Assembly: GCA_020310875.1 (NCBI GenBank)
Contig: CM035407.1
Coordinates: 94,410,733 to 94,474,732 of the forward strand
Direction: 5' to 3'
From: Ceratopteris richardii
Taxonomy: Eukaryota; Streptophyta; Polypodiopsida; Polypodiales; Pteridaceae
Length of the DNA: 64,000 nt
In this document: one piece after another, positions 21,536-31,507 of the stretch
How positions within the stretch are numbered: the stretch's first letter is position 1
Layout: each line of letters begins with the position of its first letter
Notes under the pieces: model-generated
What the model was told of the DNA's origin: nothing
What the model saw: the letters and a program-made list of their open reading frames with translations, nothing else
Databases searched by the model: none
Translations under genes and position numbers: made by a program

Positions 21536-21887
21536 CAGTTGGAAATTTCTGACAGAAACTGAAAATTTTACCTTTTCCAAGCTTTCCTGATGCACTGGAG
21601 CTCTATACCTGCAAGAAAACTCAAGAAAACAAAAGCACATGCAAGCACAAAAGCTCTCTCTCACTCTCTCGCATGCACAAATGAGGGGAAATGAGGAGAA
21701 TGGGTGGATATGGTGAATTTTCTGATTTTTTTTTGGAGATGAAGATGATGATGCGGTGATGAAGATGGAGTGTGGGGGAGGTGAAAAACACTAAAAACTA
21801 AGTAAAAACAACAACAAAAACTGAAATTTTTACCTTCCAACGCCACTTCTTGCTATACTCTTACCATCACACATTCGTCCTAGACTC
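21536..21887 (-). other. E2 leader between PBS and palindrome array
   Basis: About 350 bp with no gene. It is highly similar to 34615-34970 of E2' and includes a (CT)n tract near 21655. In retroviruses and their relatives this position commonly holds packaging and dimerisation signals. That role is only an inference here. Confidence 0.55.
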
Positions 21888-21907
21888 GATCCCCGGCAAC
21901 GGCGCCA
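21888..21907 (-). promoter_or_regulatory. E2 primer binding site
   Basis: Read on the minus strand: TGGCGCCGTTGCCGGGGATC, starting 7 nt after the LTR end. This is the tRNA-Asp-type site known from Athila-like plant gypsy elements. Confidence 0.85.
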
Positions 21908-21914
21908 AATTTGG

Positions 21915-22550
21915 TGTTGCTCTAGCACAATGGTAAGTACCACGTTAAGAAGCTTCACCTCCTTAATGTCAATCCGCGGAAGAGATAGGAGTGATATGAA
22001 GATCGTGAATGTGAGATGAAGTGAGAGTGAAGGTGAGAAGCATAGAGATGCACACACACATACACACACTACGAAGAGACAAGCAAGACACAATGGAAGG
22101 TGAGAAATCAACTCTATTACCCAAGAACACTATTACAAGCTCAAAAGAACTCTAACCTCAAACAAGCTAACCTCAAAAATGAGCTCTCTAGCTCTTTTTA
22201 TAGTTTCTAGACTAGTTTTGACCGGTTTCACATCTAGTGACCGGCATAGTTAAGAATTAGGTCCTAGATGCTATTTGGAAGGGTAAACGGTGTCTAAAAA
22301 TAACGAAAATTGATACGCACATTCTACCTAAGCTCCCCAAGCTCGAGGACTCCTCGGCTTGCACAAAATGGAGCTAGAAATTAAGAAAAGGGTTTTTCTA
22401 TGTTACATATGTTACATTAGTGATAAAAATCACTGTTGGAGGTTTTTGGAAAGTATTTGAAAACATAATTCTTTGAAAAAAGATTTGATTGGCTCCCTGC
22501 TCCGTTGTTACATGCTTCCCCGTCTTCTATGCCTCTTGCTCCTTCCAACA
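21915..22550 (-). repeat. E2 5' LTR (636 bp)
   Basis: On the plus strand it begins TGTTGCTCTAGC and ends CTTCCAACA, so it has the TG...CA termini. It is flanked by the PBS on one side and the AGTAC duplication (22551-22555) on the other. It matches the LTR of E2' (34998-35637) and is related to the LTR of B. Confidence 0.92.
22194..22203 (-). promoter_or_regulatory. TATA-like element in E2 5' LTR
   Basis: Minus-strand CTATAAAAAG lies about 280 bp from the LTR 3' end. The same element occurs in the other copies at 5709-5718 (E2 3' LTR), 35279-35288 (E2' LTR) and 37325-37334 (B LTR), so it is conserved across these LTRs. Confidence 0.6.
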
Positions 22551-22555
22551 AGTAC

Positions 22556-23447
22556 CCTTTACCCACTCCAATTCCACAATCACCTGCAATTTTACCTCAC
22601 AGTCACAATCATTAATCAGAAAATCGCGATGTTGTACAAAAAATCGTGTTTTTCAAATCTGCTAATTTTTGACAAATTTTTTGCTTTTCTCTTACTTGGT
22701 TCCTATTACTCTTATCCACAAAGCTCCAGTCCAACTTCCTAAGAAGAAAAGAAATTTGTTTGGTTGTTTTTTATGAATTTTATGAATTTTTTTTTAGTTT
22801 TTTGCCCTAAAATAAAGGTGAACTCTTTACTTAGGGTTTCTTGTTTGGTGATCTACTGATCCTATGTTCCTTGATTGGTTATGATCTCTTATGGCTTAGC
22901 TATCACAAAAGTTCATGAGAAAATTTTTCCAAAGAAAATGTGCTATGGAATGCAAGCAATTTTTGCAAAGATAAACTCAATCACATATTTCTTTTCAAAA
23001 TGCAGATCAACTCAAGATTTATGCTCAGATTTGGTTAACAAGTGAATCTTTTCTACTTGCATCTAGCTACTTTAACTAACTTTTCCTTAGTGCAACCATG
23101 TTATCTTCCCAAGATCAACAATATTGCCTAGTACTTGGTGAAAAAGAACTCTAAAAATGCAAGAATAGACACATGTTACCTCATCTTCAGCTTTCTTGGC
23201 TCAAATCTTCCACACACCTGCACTTTTATTTCAACAATGTAATGAGCAACTATCAATTTACAAAAATTTCAACACTTCCAATTCTAAAAGATGATCTATT
23301 GCTTTCTTTTCCCAAAAGACAAACAAAAGACATCTACCTTTTCATGTTCACATTTCTTGATTAAAGAGTGTTACCTTTTCCTTGTGTTTGTTACCATCAT
23401 CAATAGAAGATCCAGCAAGGTCCAACTTCAATGAAGCTTTTGAATTA
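22556..23447 (-). other. E1 leader, PBS-proximal part
   Basis: The continuation of the E1 leader beyond the E2 insertion. No gene is seen. It has an isolated AATCGCGATG near 22620 and long AT-rich stretches. Confidence 0.6.
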
Positions 23448-23466
23448 CTCCCCGGCAATGGCGCCA
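23448..23466 (-). promoter_or_regulatory. E1 primer binding site
   Basis: Minus strand TGGCGCCATTGCCGGGGAG, five bases after the LTR end. It differs from the E2 site at one core position and at its 3' end. Confidence 0.8.
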
Positions 23467-23471
23467 AAAAA

Positions 23472-24307
23472 TGTTTGTTATTGATCTTTGGAGTTGTCCT
23501 CTCCAATCATTTAGCATAAAGAATCAACAATACATCTTTATTTTGTCAATCCTGGAAGTATTCTTGAGACCACAGCCCCTTCAAGATGATAGAATCCAAG
23601 AAATAAGAGAATAATGGCTGGATTTATGAGAATAGTGAAGATGAAGAGGAATTTCTAGGGTTTAGATTATCTTGAGCAAATCTCCACCATTTTCTACAAT
23701 CTTGGTGTCTATTGCATGCTATTTTATCAGCAGAACACAATCATGAAGTCAAGATCAAAAAATATCGCCTGTATCATACAGACGAGACAATCGCGATTCT
23801 GTAAAAACAGACGATTTTCAGCTCCAGCACCATTTTTCATCAACTCATCACTCAACACAATAGTATTCAACTCTCTTCATACACATTCAACAGATTTACA
23901 CAATAGAAGCTCACAAATCTCCATGGATACACAAGAACTAGACTCACAAATCTAAGAAACCACACAAAAGAGGAGAAAACACGATTTTCAGCAGAAAACT
24001 CCTTCTCTATTCACTTGGATAGCATGTAAACAAATGATTAACCAACCCCCTCATAATAGAGGAAATTAGCTTATATACATTTTCAAGTGTCCCTTTTCAC
24101 ACTTGAATTTTGATCCTTTCCTCTATTATTCTAAAAATATGCTATCTAGGAGTTTCCAAAAATTCTAGAAAAAATACATAAGATTTTATCCTACATAAGG
24201 AAGACTCTTCCTTATTTTTACAACAGTTGCATAAATATTTTTACAAATTTCTATCATTTTACAATTATTTTTCTTCAAAAAGACTTCCAAAAATGCATCT
24301 TCCAACA
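23472..24307 (-). repeat. E1 5' LTR (836 bp)
   Basis: Plus strand begins TGTTTGTTATTG and ends CTTCCAACA, giving TG...CA termini. The PBS lies on one side and E2' gag on the other. Gag of E2' is homologous to E2 gag up to exactly 24308, which fixes the outer boundary. The LTR carries an AATCGCGATT palindrome near 23790, echoing the leader arrays. Confidence 0.88.
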
Positions 24308-25999
24308 GTTCACTCCGTTGTTCTTCCTCGACATCATCGTAAATAGAGGGGATGTCTTGGGGAAATTGTTCCTGCAAGTCGTCTATTTCTTGAATAGGAG
24401 GATGAGTTGCTTGTTCTTTTCTCCACTTCTCTTCTTGGATTTCTCTCAAAAGTTCATGTGAGTACCTATGTATGGAAGACAGATTGTCTTGGTTCTCTGT
24501 ATTGGGTACTTGAGACACGGATGGTGCATTCCTTTCCTGTGTCTCTGGGATAGGGTTCCTATGCTGATCCTTTTTCTCTTTGCTCTCTATCAAGTATTCT
24601 AGCCTCTCCATTAGTCCTTGAAAGTGTAGTTCAGGTTTTGCCATGTTATTCCAATTAAGATATCTAGAGGCTTCGAACAAAGCTTGTGCTAATTCTACCA
24701 TCTTCATGCAAAGTTTAGTCCTCTCTATTTATAAGTCTGCTCGAGGGTAGTTTTTACTCATTTCAGCTACCTGAGGTCCTTCGTTTATTATAGCTTGATA
24801 TGCACAAAACATCATGTCCAGATTTTTTGGTATGGGTTCCGCTAAAACTGATCCTGATTTCTGAGCTGGGTTCTCTTGATTCAGCTCCTGTGAAGTCAAT
24901 TCTAGGATTTTGGCTCTCGACTCTTTTAAACTTCCTTCCAACTCAGTTATCTTTTTACTCCATTTTCTCTTAATTCTTTCTCTAGAATCTTTCCAAGATT
25001 TCGTCTTTTTACTGCTAGATTCTGTAACTTCACTACTTCCGGCTACTTTCTCCTGATTAAGCTGTTGGTTTTGTAAGAGCGCCTGGGCTCTTGTTATAGC
25101 TTGGATAGGCACGTATGTAGGGTTAGATCCATCTGCATTGTTTACAATACCTATCACGTTGATCGGTGTCTCATTTGAAGCGTTAACTGGGTTCTTAGGA
25201 CAATCTTTGATTATATGCTCTTTGCCACAATCGGCACAAAAGCCTTGGATGTTATAGTACTGTGATTGCCCTGCTATCGGGGGATGTGGACAATCCTTAA
25301 TGAAATGATCTCCTTGGCACCTAAAGCATGGTCCTCTAGGGCCATGTGGTCTTTGTTGTCTCAATTGGGGCCGCGGATTCGGGTTTGTGTACATCACATG
25401 AGCATAGTCGGCCTCCCAACTAGGTTCCACTGGTGGACTATCATAATGATATGTCTCCATGTGTTCTAGTGACTCCGTGTAATAAGCGGGTGGACTATCT
25501 ACATGAGTAGAGTCAAAATTGTTTGAGTTCGGGTCACCCTCTGTGATCAAAGGTGAAGAAGGCACTAAGGCCCTACTTAGGTTCTCTTCTGGAGCAGCGT
25601 ATTTCACTAAGATGACATTCGCTGGTGGGGGTGGCTGCTGAGCTAAGACAGGTTGAGGTCTCTGTTGCGCCTGATAAGGGTAGTTCTGAGGAGGCCTATA
25701 GTAATATGGCTGAGCATTGTATTGGCCTTGATACCTACCTGGCTGCGCGTATGCTTGTGGGTAGTTCTGTCTTACTGCTTGTTTGTTATATGGGCAGTCC
25801 TGAGCTGTATGATTAGTGTATCTTCTCTCAATCGTACAGTATTGGCCACTAGGATTGGCTTGCGGTTGTGTTGCATTGGGGCACACATTCGCCATGTGAT
25901 CTCCACCACGGGTGTAACAACGTACGTTAGTTGTTAACTTGGGCACCTGTTTACTAGAAACTCCTAGTTTCTGGGCCACTTTTTCTGCTAGGTCCTCTA
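24308..25999 (-). pseudogene. gag: E2' gag, C-terminal part
   Basis: This continues the gag begun at 33097, after the copia insertion. It has four zinc-knuckle-like blocks: CYTRGGDHMANVC, where Cys to Arg breaks the first; YCTIERRYTNHTAQDC; CFRCQGDHFIKDC; and CADCGKEHIIKDC. The third is deleted in E2. A Lys/Glu-rich helical region follows. A TAA at 24729-24731 breaks the frame, which then runs on to 24308. At the position of the E2 terminal TAG this copy has CAG, with gag continuing into EQFPQDIPSIYDDVEEEQ, so gag and pol were probably one frame. The E1 LTR cuts the sequence shortly after. Confidence 0.85.
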
Positions 26000-26983
26000 T
26001 GTTAAAAATAAAGAAGTAAGCTCGTATATATTTTTGCAAAAAGGATTTTCTTCAAGTAGAAGGAAAATACAAAAATAAAAAATAGAAGCATTTACTTCAG
26101 CAAGTAGTGGAGGCCAAAAGAGAATCATTCAAAAGAGAATCAAATCCAAAATCTGAATTGTAAGAGGAGTGGCTGTCCAAAGTAGTGGAGAAATGATGGA
26201 GAAGAGCTCTCAAACTCATCATGAGAGTTTTTGGTCACTTGGCTATAAAAGAAGCAAGGGAGGACACTCAAGGAGAGAGCAAGAAGGCGTGGAAGCCCCC
26301 TTGTATCTACTTCATTTGGTTTGAGTCATTTCGTTCAGTTCACTCTCATAGAGTGTGTCCAGCCGCACACCCATTTTTGGGTAGTCTACTTGTGAGAGTC
26401 ATATCTCTCAACGTATGTATCCAAATTTAGTGTTTAAACATTCGTTCGAAATCGTATCTTGAGTACTTCCTCTGTCTAAAACAATTTTATGAAATTCTAT
26501 ATGCTCTCTGAGTTATTCAGCTTTTAGTGAAGTCCAGTTTTCAGCTATGACCAGCCGCACACCCATTTTTGGGTAGTCTACTTGTGAGAGTCATATCTCT
26601 CAACATATGTATCCAAATTTAGTGTTTAAATATTTGTTGGAAAGCTTATCTTGAGTACTTCCTCTGTATAGAACAGTTTTATGAAATTCGTTATGCTCTC
26701 TGAGTTATTCAGGTTTTAGTGAAGTCTAATTTTCAGCTTAACTGAGTGGACAGGTAGTCTGTTTTGAATCAAATAGTTGACAACTCAAATCTACTCCAAA
26801 TTGAGTGTTTGATATCTCATTTGAAAGCTCTAGGTGTCTAGTTTGAGTGACCAAAGTTTCAAGCTCATTGGATATTTTAGTTGGTACCAGTTTTCATTTG
26901 AAGGTTCTGCTGTTGGCAAGAGTCTTCATCCTGAGAAGGTCTTCTACACTTTCCGCTGCGATTAGGAGAGGAATTCTCCAACA
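26000..26983 (+). repeat. J 5' LTR with internal 192-bp tandem duplication
   Basis: TGTTAAAAATAAAG to CTCCAACA. Inside, a block starting CCAGCCGCACACCC at 26359 repeats at 26551, a 192-bp period. The same two-unit structure is present in the 3' LTR. Confidence 0.9.
26244..26250 (+). promoter_or_regulatory. J LTR TATA box
   Basis: GGCTATAAAAG context. The identical site is at 30768-30774 in the 3' LTR. Confidence 0.65.
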
Positions 26984-26985
26984 TT

Positions 26986-26998
26986 TGGTATCAGAGCC
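26986..26998 (+). promoter_or_regulatory. J primer binding site
   Basis: TGGTATCAGAGCC, two bases after the LTR. This is the initiator-Met tRNA site typical of plant copia elements. Confidence 0.92.
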
Positions 26999-27132
26999 TT
27001 GGAGGTTGAAGAGGCAAAGCATTGGAACTAAACTGAAGCAAAGGGAAAGCTACAAATCAAGGGGGAGCTTCGTGAATTCAAGAGAGAGCGCCACAATATA
27101 CTTGAGGTAAACTTCAATCTTGGAAGTTTTCA

Positions 27133-28060
27133 ATGGCTGATTTAGGACAACAAGTTGAGAAGTTAGACAAAGACAATTTTCAGTCTTGGAGGTATAGAAT
27201 GATAAATTACCTTAAAGGTAAAGGTTTATGGGGTTTAGTTAGTGGAGATGATCCACAACTGGTAGACCTTGAAGATCCCAACATTACTCCGGCACAAAGG
27301 AGACAATTTGCTGATTGGGAAGAGAGGAATCGAAGGGTGATGTTCCTCATCTCACAAGTTATTTCTAACACTATGATTGGTCATGTGCAAAGCTTAGAAA
27401 CAGCCAAAGAAGTTTGGGAAGCATTGGAAAAGGTGTATGCTACCTCAACAAGGTCTCGGAGGATGCAACTCAAGAACGAGCTCAACAACATGAAGAAAAG
27501 CTCAAACCAAAGCATTAGTGAGTATACATTGAGGATTAAGGAGCTTTGAGATCAACTAGCATCAGTTGGATGCAAGATAGAAGAGGAAGACATCGTCCAA
27601 ACAACCCTCAATGGCTTGAGGAGTGAAGAAAAGTGGAAGCCCCTCATCACAAACATCCTTTATAGAGATCCTCTACCAACATTCGACGAAATTATACCAA
27701 ATCTTGTGGCTGAAGAGGTTGCTCAACAAGGAGAAGGCAACAAAGGTAAGGACAGCCATAGTCAAATGTTATATGCAGGAAGAGGTAGAGGAAGGAACTC
27801 AAGAGGAGGCTCGAGAGGAAGAGGAAGAAGCTACAACAATACAAATTTCAGCCAACACAACTCGAACGACAACAAGGACAACTCAAATGACAACACACAT
27901 GGAAGAGGTCAAGGAAGAAATAGAGGAAGAGGTCGAGGTTCATACAATCCTCATAAAGGTATAACATGTTATCATTGTGGTAAACTAGGACATTATGCAA
28001 ATGATTGTTGGCAAAAGAATGGAAGGCTGAATGGAGGCAACCAAAGGAGCCAAAATAACT
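27133..28060 (+). pseudogene. gag: J gag with in-frame TGA
   Basis: The ATG at 27133 begins MADLGQQVEKLDKDNFQSWR. This is the copia Gag domain (YRMINYLKGKGLWGLV, EVWEALEKVYATSTRSRRMQ, SISEYTLRIKEL). A TGA at 27547-27549 breaks the frame within IKEL/DQLASVG. The frame continues immediately to an RGRG-rich stretch and a zinc knuckle CYHCGKLGHYANDC (CX2CX4HX4C, 27967-28008). Gag forms the particle and packages RNA. Frame and spacing are otherwise normal, so this is a point nonsense mutation, one of two defects that make J non-autonomous. Confidence 0.88.
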
Positions 28061-29495
28061 ATGCGAGTACATCAAGTGAAGGAGACAAGCAAACCATGCT
28101 TGCCATGAAGCATGACTACAACAACTCGAGAAGTGATGACCAAAAATGGTTCATAGATTCAGGTTGCAGCAACCATATGACATGCCAAGGAGATTTGTTC
28201 ACAAAGCTACAAGCTCCAAGTGGAAAAGGATGTGTAGAGACCGGCGATGAAACTCAACACGCAATTGAGCATGTTGGAGATATCAAGCTTGGAGACAAGA
28301 AGGTATTGGCTGATGTTCTTCATGTTCCTACTATTGCAAAGAATTTGATTTCAGTAGGACAAATGGTAGAGAAAGGATATCATGTTATCTTCAATGAAAA
28401 AGGCTGCTTTATAAAGAATCCAAAAGAAGGATTCAAGGTCATTGCTCAAGGAAGGAAAGAAGGAAGGATGTTCACTTTGGACATTCAACAACCGCATGGA
28501 AAGGTGATGTATATTCAGTTTGGAAACAAGAGGATAGCTGAAATCGATTTGTGGCACAAAAGGTTTGGACATATCAACATTCCCAAGCTCAAGGACATGA
28601 GCAACCATGAAGTGGTAAGAGGTCTTCCAAGATTCAATGATGCCGGACTACATGAGTTTTGTGAAGCATGCCAACTAGGAAAGCAAACTCGACAACCATT
28701 CAAGAAAAGCAACTATGTGGCAAGGAATGTCCTCGACTTGATACACACGGATGTATGGGGACCATCACAACAACCATTAGTGGCTGGTAATAGATATTTT
28801 GTCACTTTTATTGATGATCATTCAAGGAAAGTATGGATGTTTTGCATAAAACAAAAATCAGATGTGTTCTCCATGTTCAAGAGATTTAAAGCACAGGTAG
28901 AAAAGGAAACAGGACGCTACATAAAGACCTTGAGGTCCGATGGAGGAGGAGAATATTTCTCCAAAGAATTTTCAGACTTTCTTTATGAAAATGGAATCAA
29001 GAGACAATTTACATGTAGGTACACACCTCAACAAAATGGAATAGCTAAAAGGAAAAATCGACATATCACAGAAGTTGCAAGATGCATGCTCAACGAGATG
29101 AAGATGCCACTAAACTATTGGGCTGAAGCAACTAGTACGGCCGTTTATTTGATGAACAAGTGCACAACGGCTGGAGTGCATAATCTAACTCCCAAGGAGG
29201 TTTATTCCGGTAAGAAGCCTGACCTTACACATCTCAAAGTTTTTGGATGTGTGTGTTATGTTCACATCCCTCAAGAACTAAGGACAAAGATGGAGGCAAA
29301 GTCCGAAAAATGTATTTTTATTGGATATTCATCGGAGCAAAAGGGATATAGGTGCTACAATCCGGTGACAAAGGAGCTACGAGTCTCACGAGATGTGGTA
29401 TTTGATGAGCTAAGACCATGGTTTGGAGACAAAGGGAAAGAGAAGACTCTTGAAGAAGATTGCGAAGATGATGGTATAGTCCAAGTAATGCAGAT
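28061..29495 (+). pseudogene. pol: J pol: protease and integrase
   Basis: Same frame as gag. The copia protease active site is WFIDSGCSNHMT near 28150. The integrase has its zinc motif around HKRFGHINIPK and CEACQLGK. The catalytic core has Asp in HTDVWGP and SDGGGEYFS, then the C-terminal Glu region, where RYTPQQNGIAKRKNR stands in place of the usual GxAERxNR. The catalytic Glu of the DDE triad therefore seems changed to Lys. The segment ends with the copia-type domain KVFGCVCYVHIP, FIGYSSEQKGYRCYNP and VSRDVVFDE. The frame stops at 29511, just past a deletion junction. Confidence 0.85.
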
Positions 29496-30602
29496 CCCTC
29501 TCTCTACATGAAGAAAGAAGAAGGCAAGCAGGTATATATTTGCATATACGTTGATGATCTCATCATAACAGGAAGTCATGTTACAGGATTACAAGAGATC
29601 AAAAGGAAACTCGGTAAGGAGTTTAAAATTTCAGATCTTGGTGAGCTGAAATACTTTTTAGGCATTGAGATAGTCTATGGGAAAGATGGCATTTACTTAA
29701 TGCAAAGAAAGTACCTATTGGATGTTCTTTTCAGATTTGGAATGAGTGAATGCAAACCACTCACTCAACCTATGGACAAAAATGTGAAGCTATGCTCAAA
29801 TGATGGAGAGAAGTTACATGATGTAACTACATACAGGAGTATTATAGGTTCATTGATCTATGCTACGATCACAAGACTAGATTTGTGTTATATTGTTGGA
29901 GTTCTTTCTCAATTTATGCAAGCTCCAACAAGTGAACATTTAAATTCAGCCAAACGAGTGCTAAGATATGTGAAGCACACTGTCAATCATGCATTGTTTT
30001 ATAGATATGATGAAGAATTGCAGGTAAAGGGCTTCAGTGATGCTGATTGGGCTGGTTCCAAGGAGGATAGAAGATCCACTTCAGGTTATGTGTTCATGAT
30101 AGGTAGCAAACCTATCACATGGAGCTCAAAGAAGCAACCTATTGTTGCACTATCATCTACAGAAGCTGAATATAGAGGTTTAGCCTTTGCAACTTGTGAA
30201 GCTATGTGGATTAAGAAGCTCTTGGCTGATCTTGATGTGCAGGTGGAGACCATTCCAATTTATGGTGACAACATGTCAAGCATTCACTTGACAAACAATC
30301 CAATGTTTCATGCACGAAGCAAGCACATAGAAGTGCATTATCATTATGTTCGAGAAAAAGTTTTGAGCAAGGATGTGGATATAAAGTTCATTGGAACTAA
30401 TGACCAAGTTGCAAACATGCTTACAAAGTCCCTCGATGCTTCTAAGCTCAAGAGGTTCAAGGACGACATCAACTTACAAGATATGGTTGAAGGTGCAAGC
30501 TCACATGTGAGCTTGAGGGGGAGTGTTAAAAATAAAGAAGTAAGCTCGTATATATTTTTGCAAAAAGGATTTTCTTCAAGTAGAAGGAAAATACAAAAAT
30601 GA
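29496..30602 (+). pseudogene. pol: J pol: reverse transcriptase C-terminus and RNase H
   Basis: Begins at the deletion junction in a different frame from integrase and reads YICIYVDDLIITGSHVTG. Only the YVDD and what follows remain of reverse transcriptase. The fingers and the first catalytic Asp, roughly 200 residues, are missing. The RNase H region is intact (GFSDADWAGSKEDRRSTSGY, ALSSTEAEYRGLAFATCEA, HTRSKHIEVHYHYVRE-like MFHARSKHIEVHYHY). The frame runs past the polypurine tract into the 3' LTR. Confidence 0.88.
30515..30523 (+). promoter_or_regulatory. J polypurine tract
   Basis: GAGGGGGAG directly before the 3' LTR start. It primes plus-strand cDNA. Confidence 0.88.
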
Positions 30603-31507
30603 AAAATAGAAGCATTTACTTCAGCAAGTAGTGGAGGCCAAAAGAGAATCATTCAAAAGAGAATCAAATCCAAAATCTGAATTGTAAGAGGAGTGGCTGT
30701 CCAAAGTAGTGGAGAAATGATGGAGAAGAGCTCTCAAACTCATCATGAGAGTTTTTGGTCACTTGGCTATAAAAGAAGCAAGGGAGGACACTCAAAGAGA
30801 GAGCAAGAAGGCGTGGAAGCCCCCTTGTATCTACTTCATTTGGTTTGAGTCATTTCGTTCAGTTCACTCTCATAGAGTGTGTCCAGCCGCACACCCATTT
30901 TTGGGTAGTCTACTTGTGAGAGTCATATCTCTGAACATATGTATCCAAATTTAGTGTTTAAACATTCGTTGGAAAGCTTATCTTGAGTACTTCCTCTGTC
31001 TCGAACAGTTTTATGAAATTCTTTATGCTCTCTGAGTTACTCAGGTTTTAGTGAAGTCCAGTTTTCAGCTATGACCAGCCGCACACCCATTTTTGGGTAG
31101 TCTACTTGTGAGAGTCATATCTCTCAACATATGTATCCAAATTTAGTGTTTAAACATTCGTTGGAAAGCTTATCTTGAGTACTTCCTCTTTTTAGAACAG
31201 TTTTATGAAATCCTTTATGCTCTCTGAGTTATTCAGGTTTTAGTGAAGTCCAGTTTTCAGCCTAACTGAGTGGACAGGTAGTCTGTTTTGAATCAAATAG
31301 TTGACAACTCAAATCTACTCCAAATTGAGTGTTTGATATCTCATTTGAAAGCTCTAGGTGTCTACTTTGAGTGACCAAAGTTTCAAGTTCATTGGATATT
31401 TCACTTGGTACCAGTTTTCATTTGAAGGTTCTGCTGTTGGCAAGAGTCTTCATCCTGAGAAGGTCTTCTACACTTTCCGCTGCGATTAGGAGAGGAATTC
31501 TCCAACA
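30524..31507 (+). repeat. J 3' LTR (984 bp)
   Basis: Same length and structure as the 5' LTR, including the 192-bp internal duplication. Followed by the CTCTA duplication at 31508-31512. Confidence 0.93.

Larger units (their letters stand above)
5429..22550 (-). mobile_element. E2: complete 17.1-kb Ty3/gypsy element with AGTAC duplication
   Basis: Order on the minus strand is 5' LTR (21915-22550), PBS, 2.1-kb leader with palindrome array, gag, pol with extra domains, a long 3' reading frame, and a 3' LTR lacking its first bases (5429-6030). The two LTRs differ by about six substitutions and two small indels over about 600 bp by my eye count, so insertion is fairly recent. Even so, gag, pol and the 3' frame carry at least eight in-frame stops plus frameshifting indels. 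E2 sits in the E1 leader, and E1 sits in an older copy of the same family (E2'). Large size, tRNA-Asp-type PBS and an extra 3' frame recall the Athila/Tat group, but the domain order is different. Confidence 0.9.
1..24307 (-). mobile_element. Ty3/gypsy element E1, 5' part, split by E2
   Basis: E1 reads right to left: 5' LTR (23472-24307), primer binding site, leader, gag and the start of pol, which leaves the window at base 1. The leader is cut at 5428/22551 by the 17.1-kb element E2. The 5' LTR abuts the gag of E2', so E1 is inserted in E2'. The 3' LTR is outside the window, so the E1 target duplication cannot be checked. Gag and pol resemble those of E2 and B but form a distinct subfamily. 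Confidence 0.85.
26000..31507 (+). mobile_element. J: 5.5-kb Ty1/copia element with CTCTA duplication
   Basis: Two 984-bp LTRs (26000-26983 and 30524-31507) flank gag-pol. CTCTA is duplicated at 25995-25999 and 31508-31512. The order is gag, protease, integrase, then the C-terminal part of reverse transcriptase and RNase H, with the first part of reverse transcriptase deleted. The LTRs differ at about 26 positions by eye (about 2.6%). J is inserted in the E2' gag. Confidence 0.93.
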
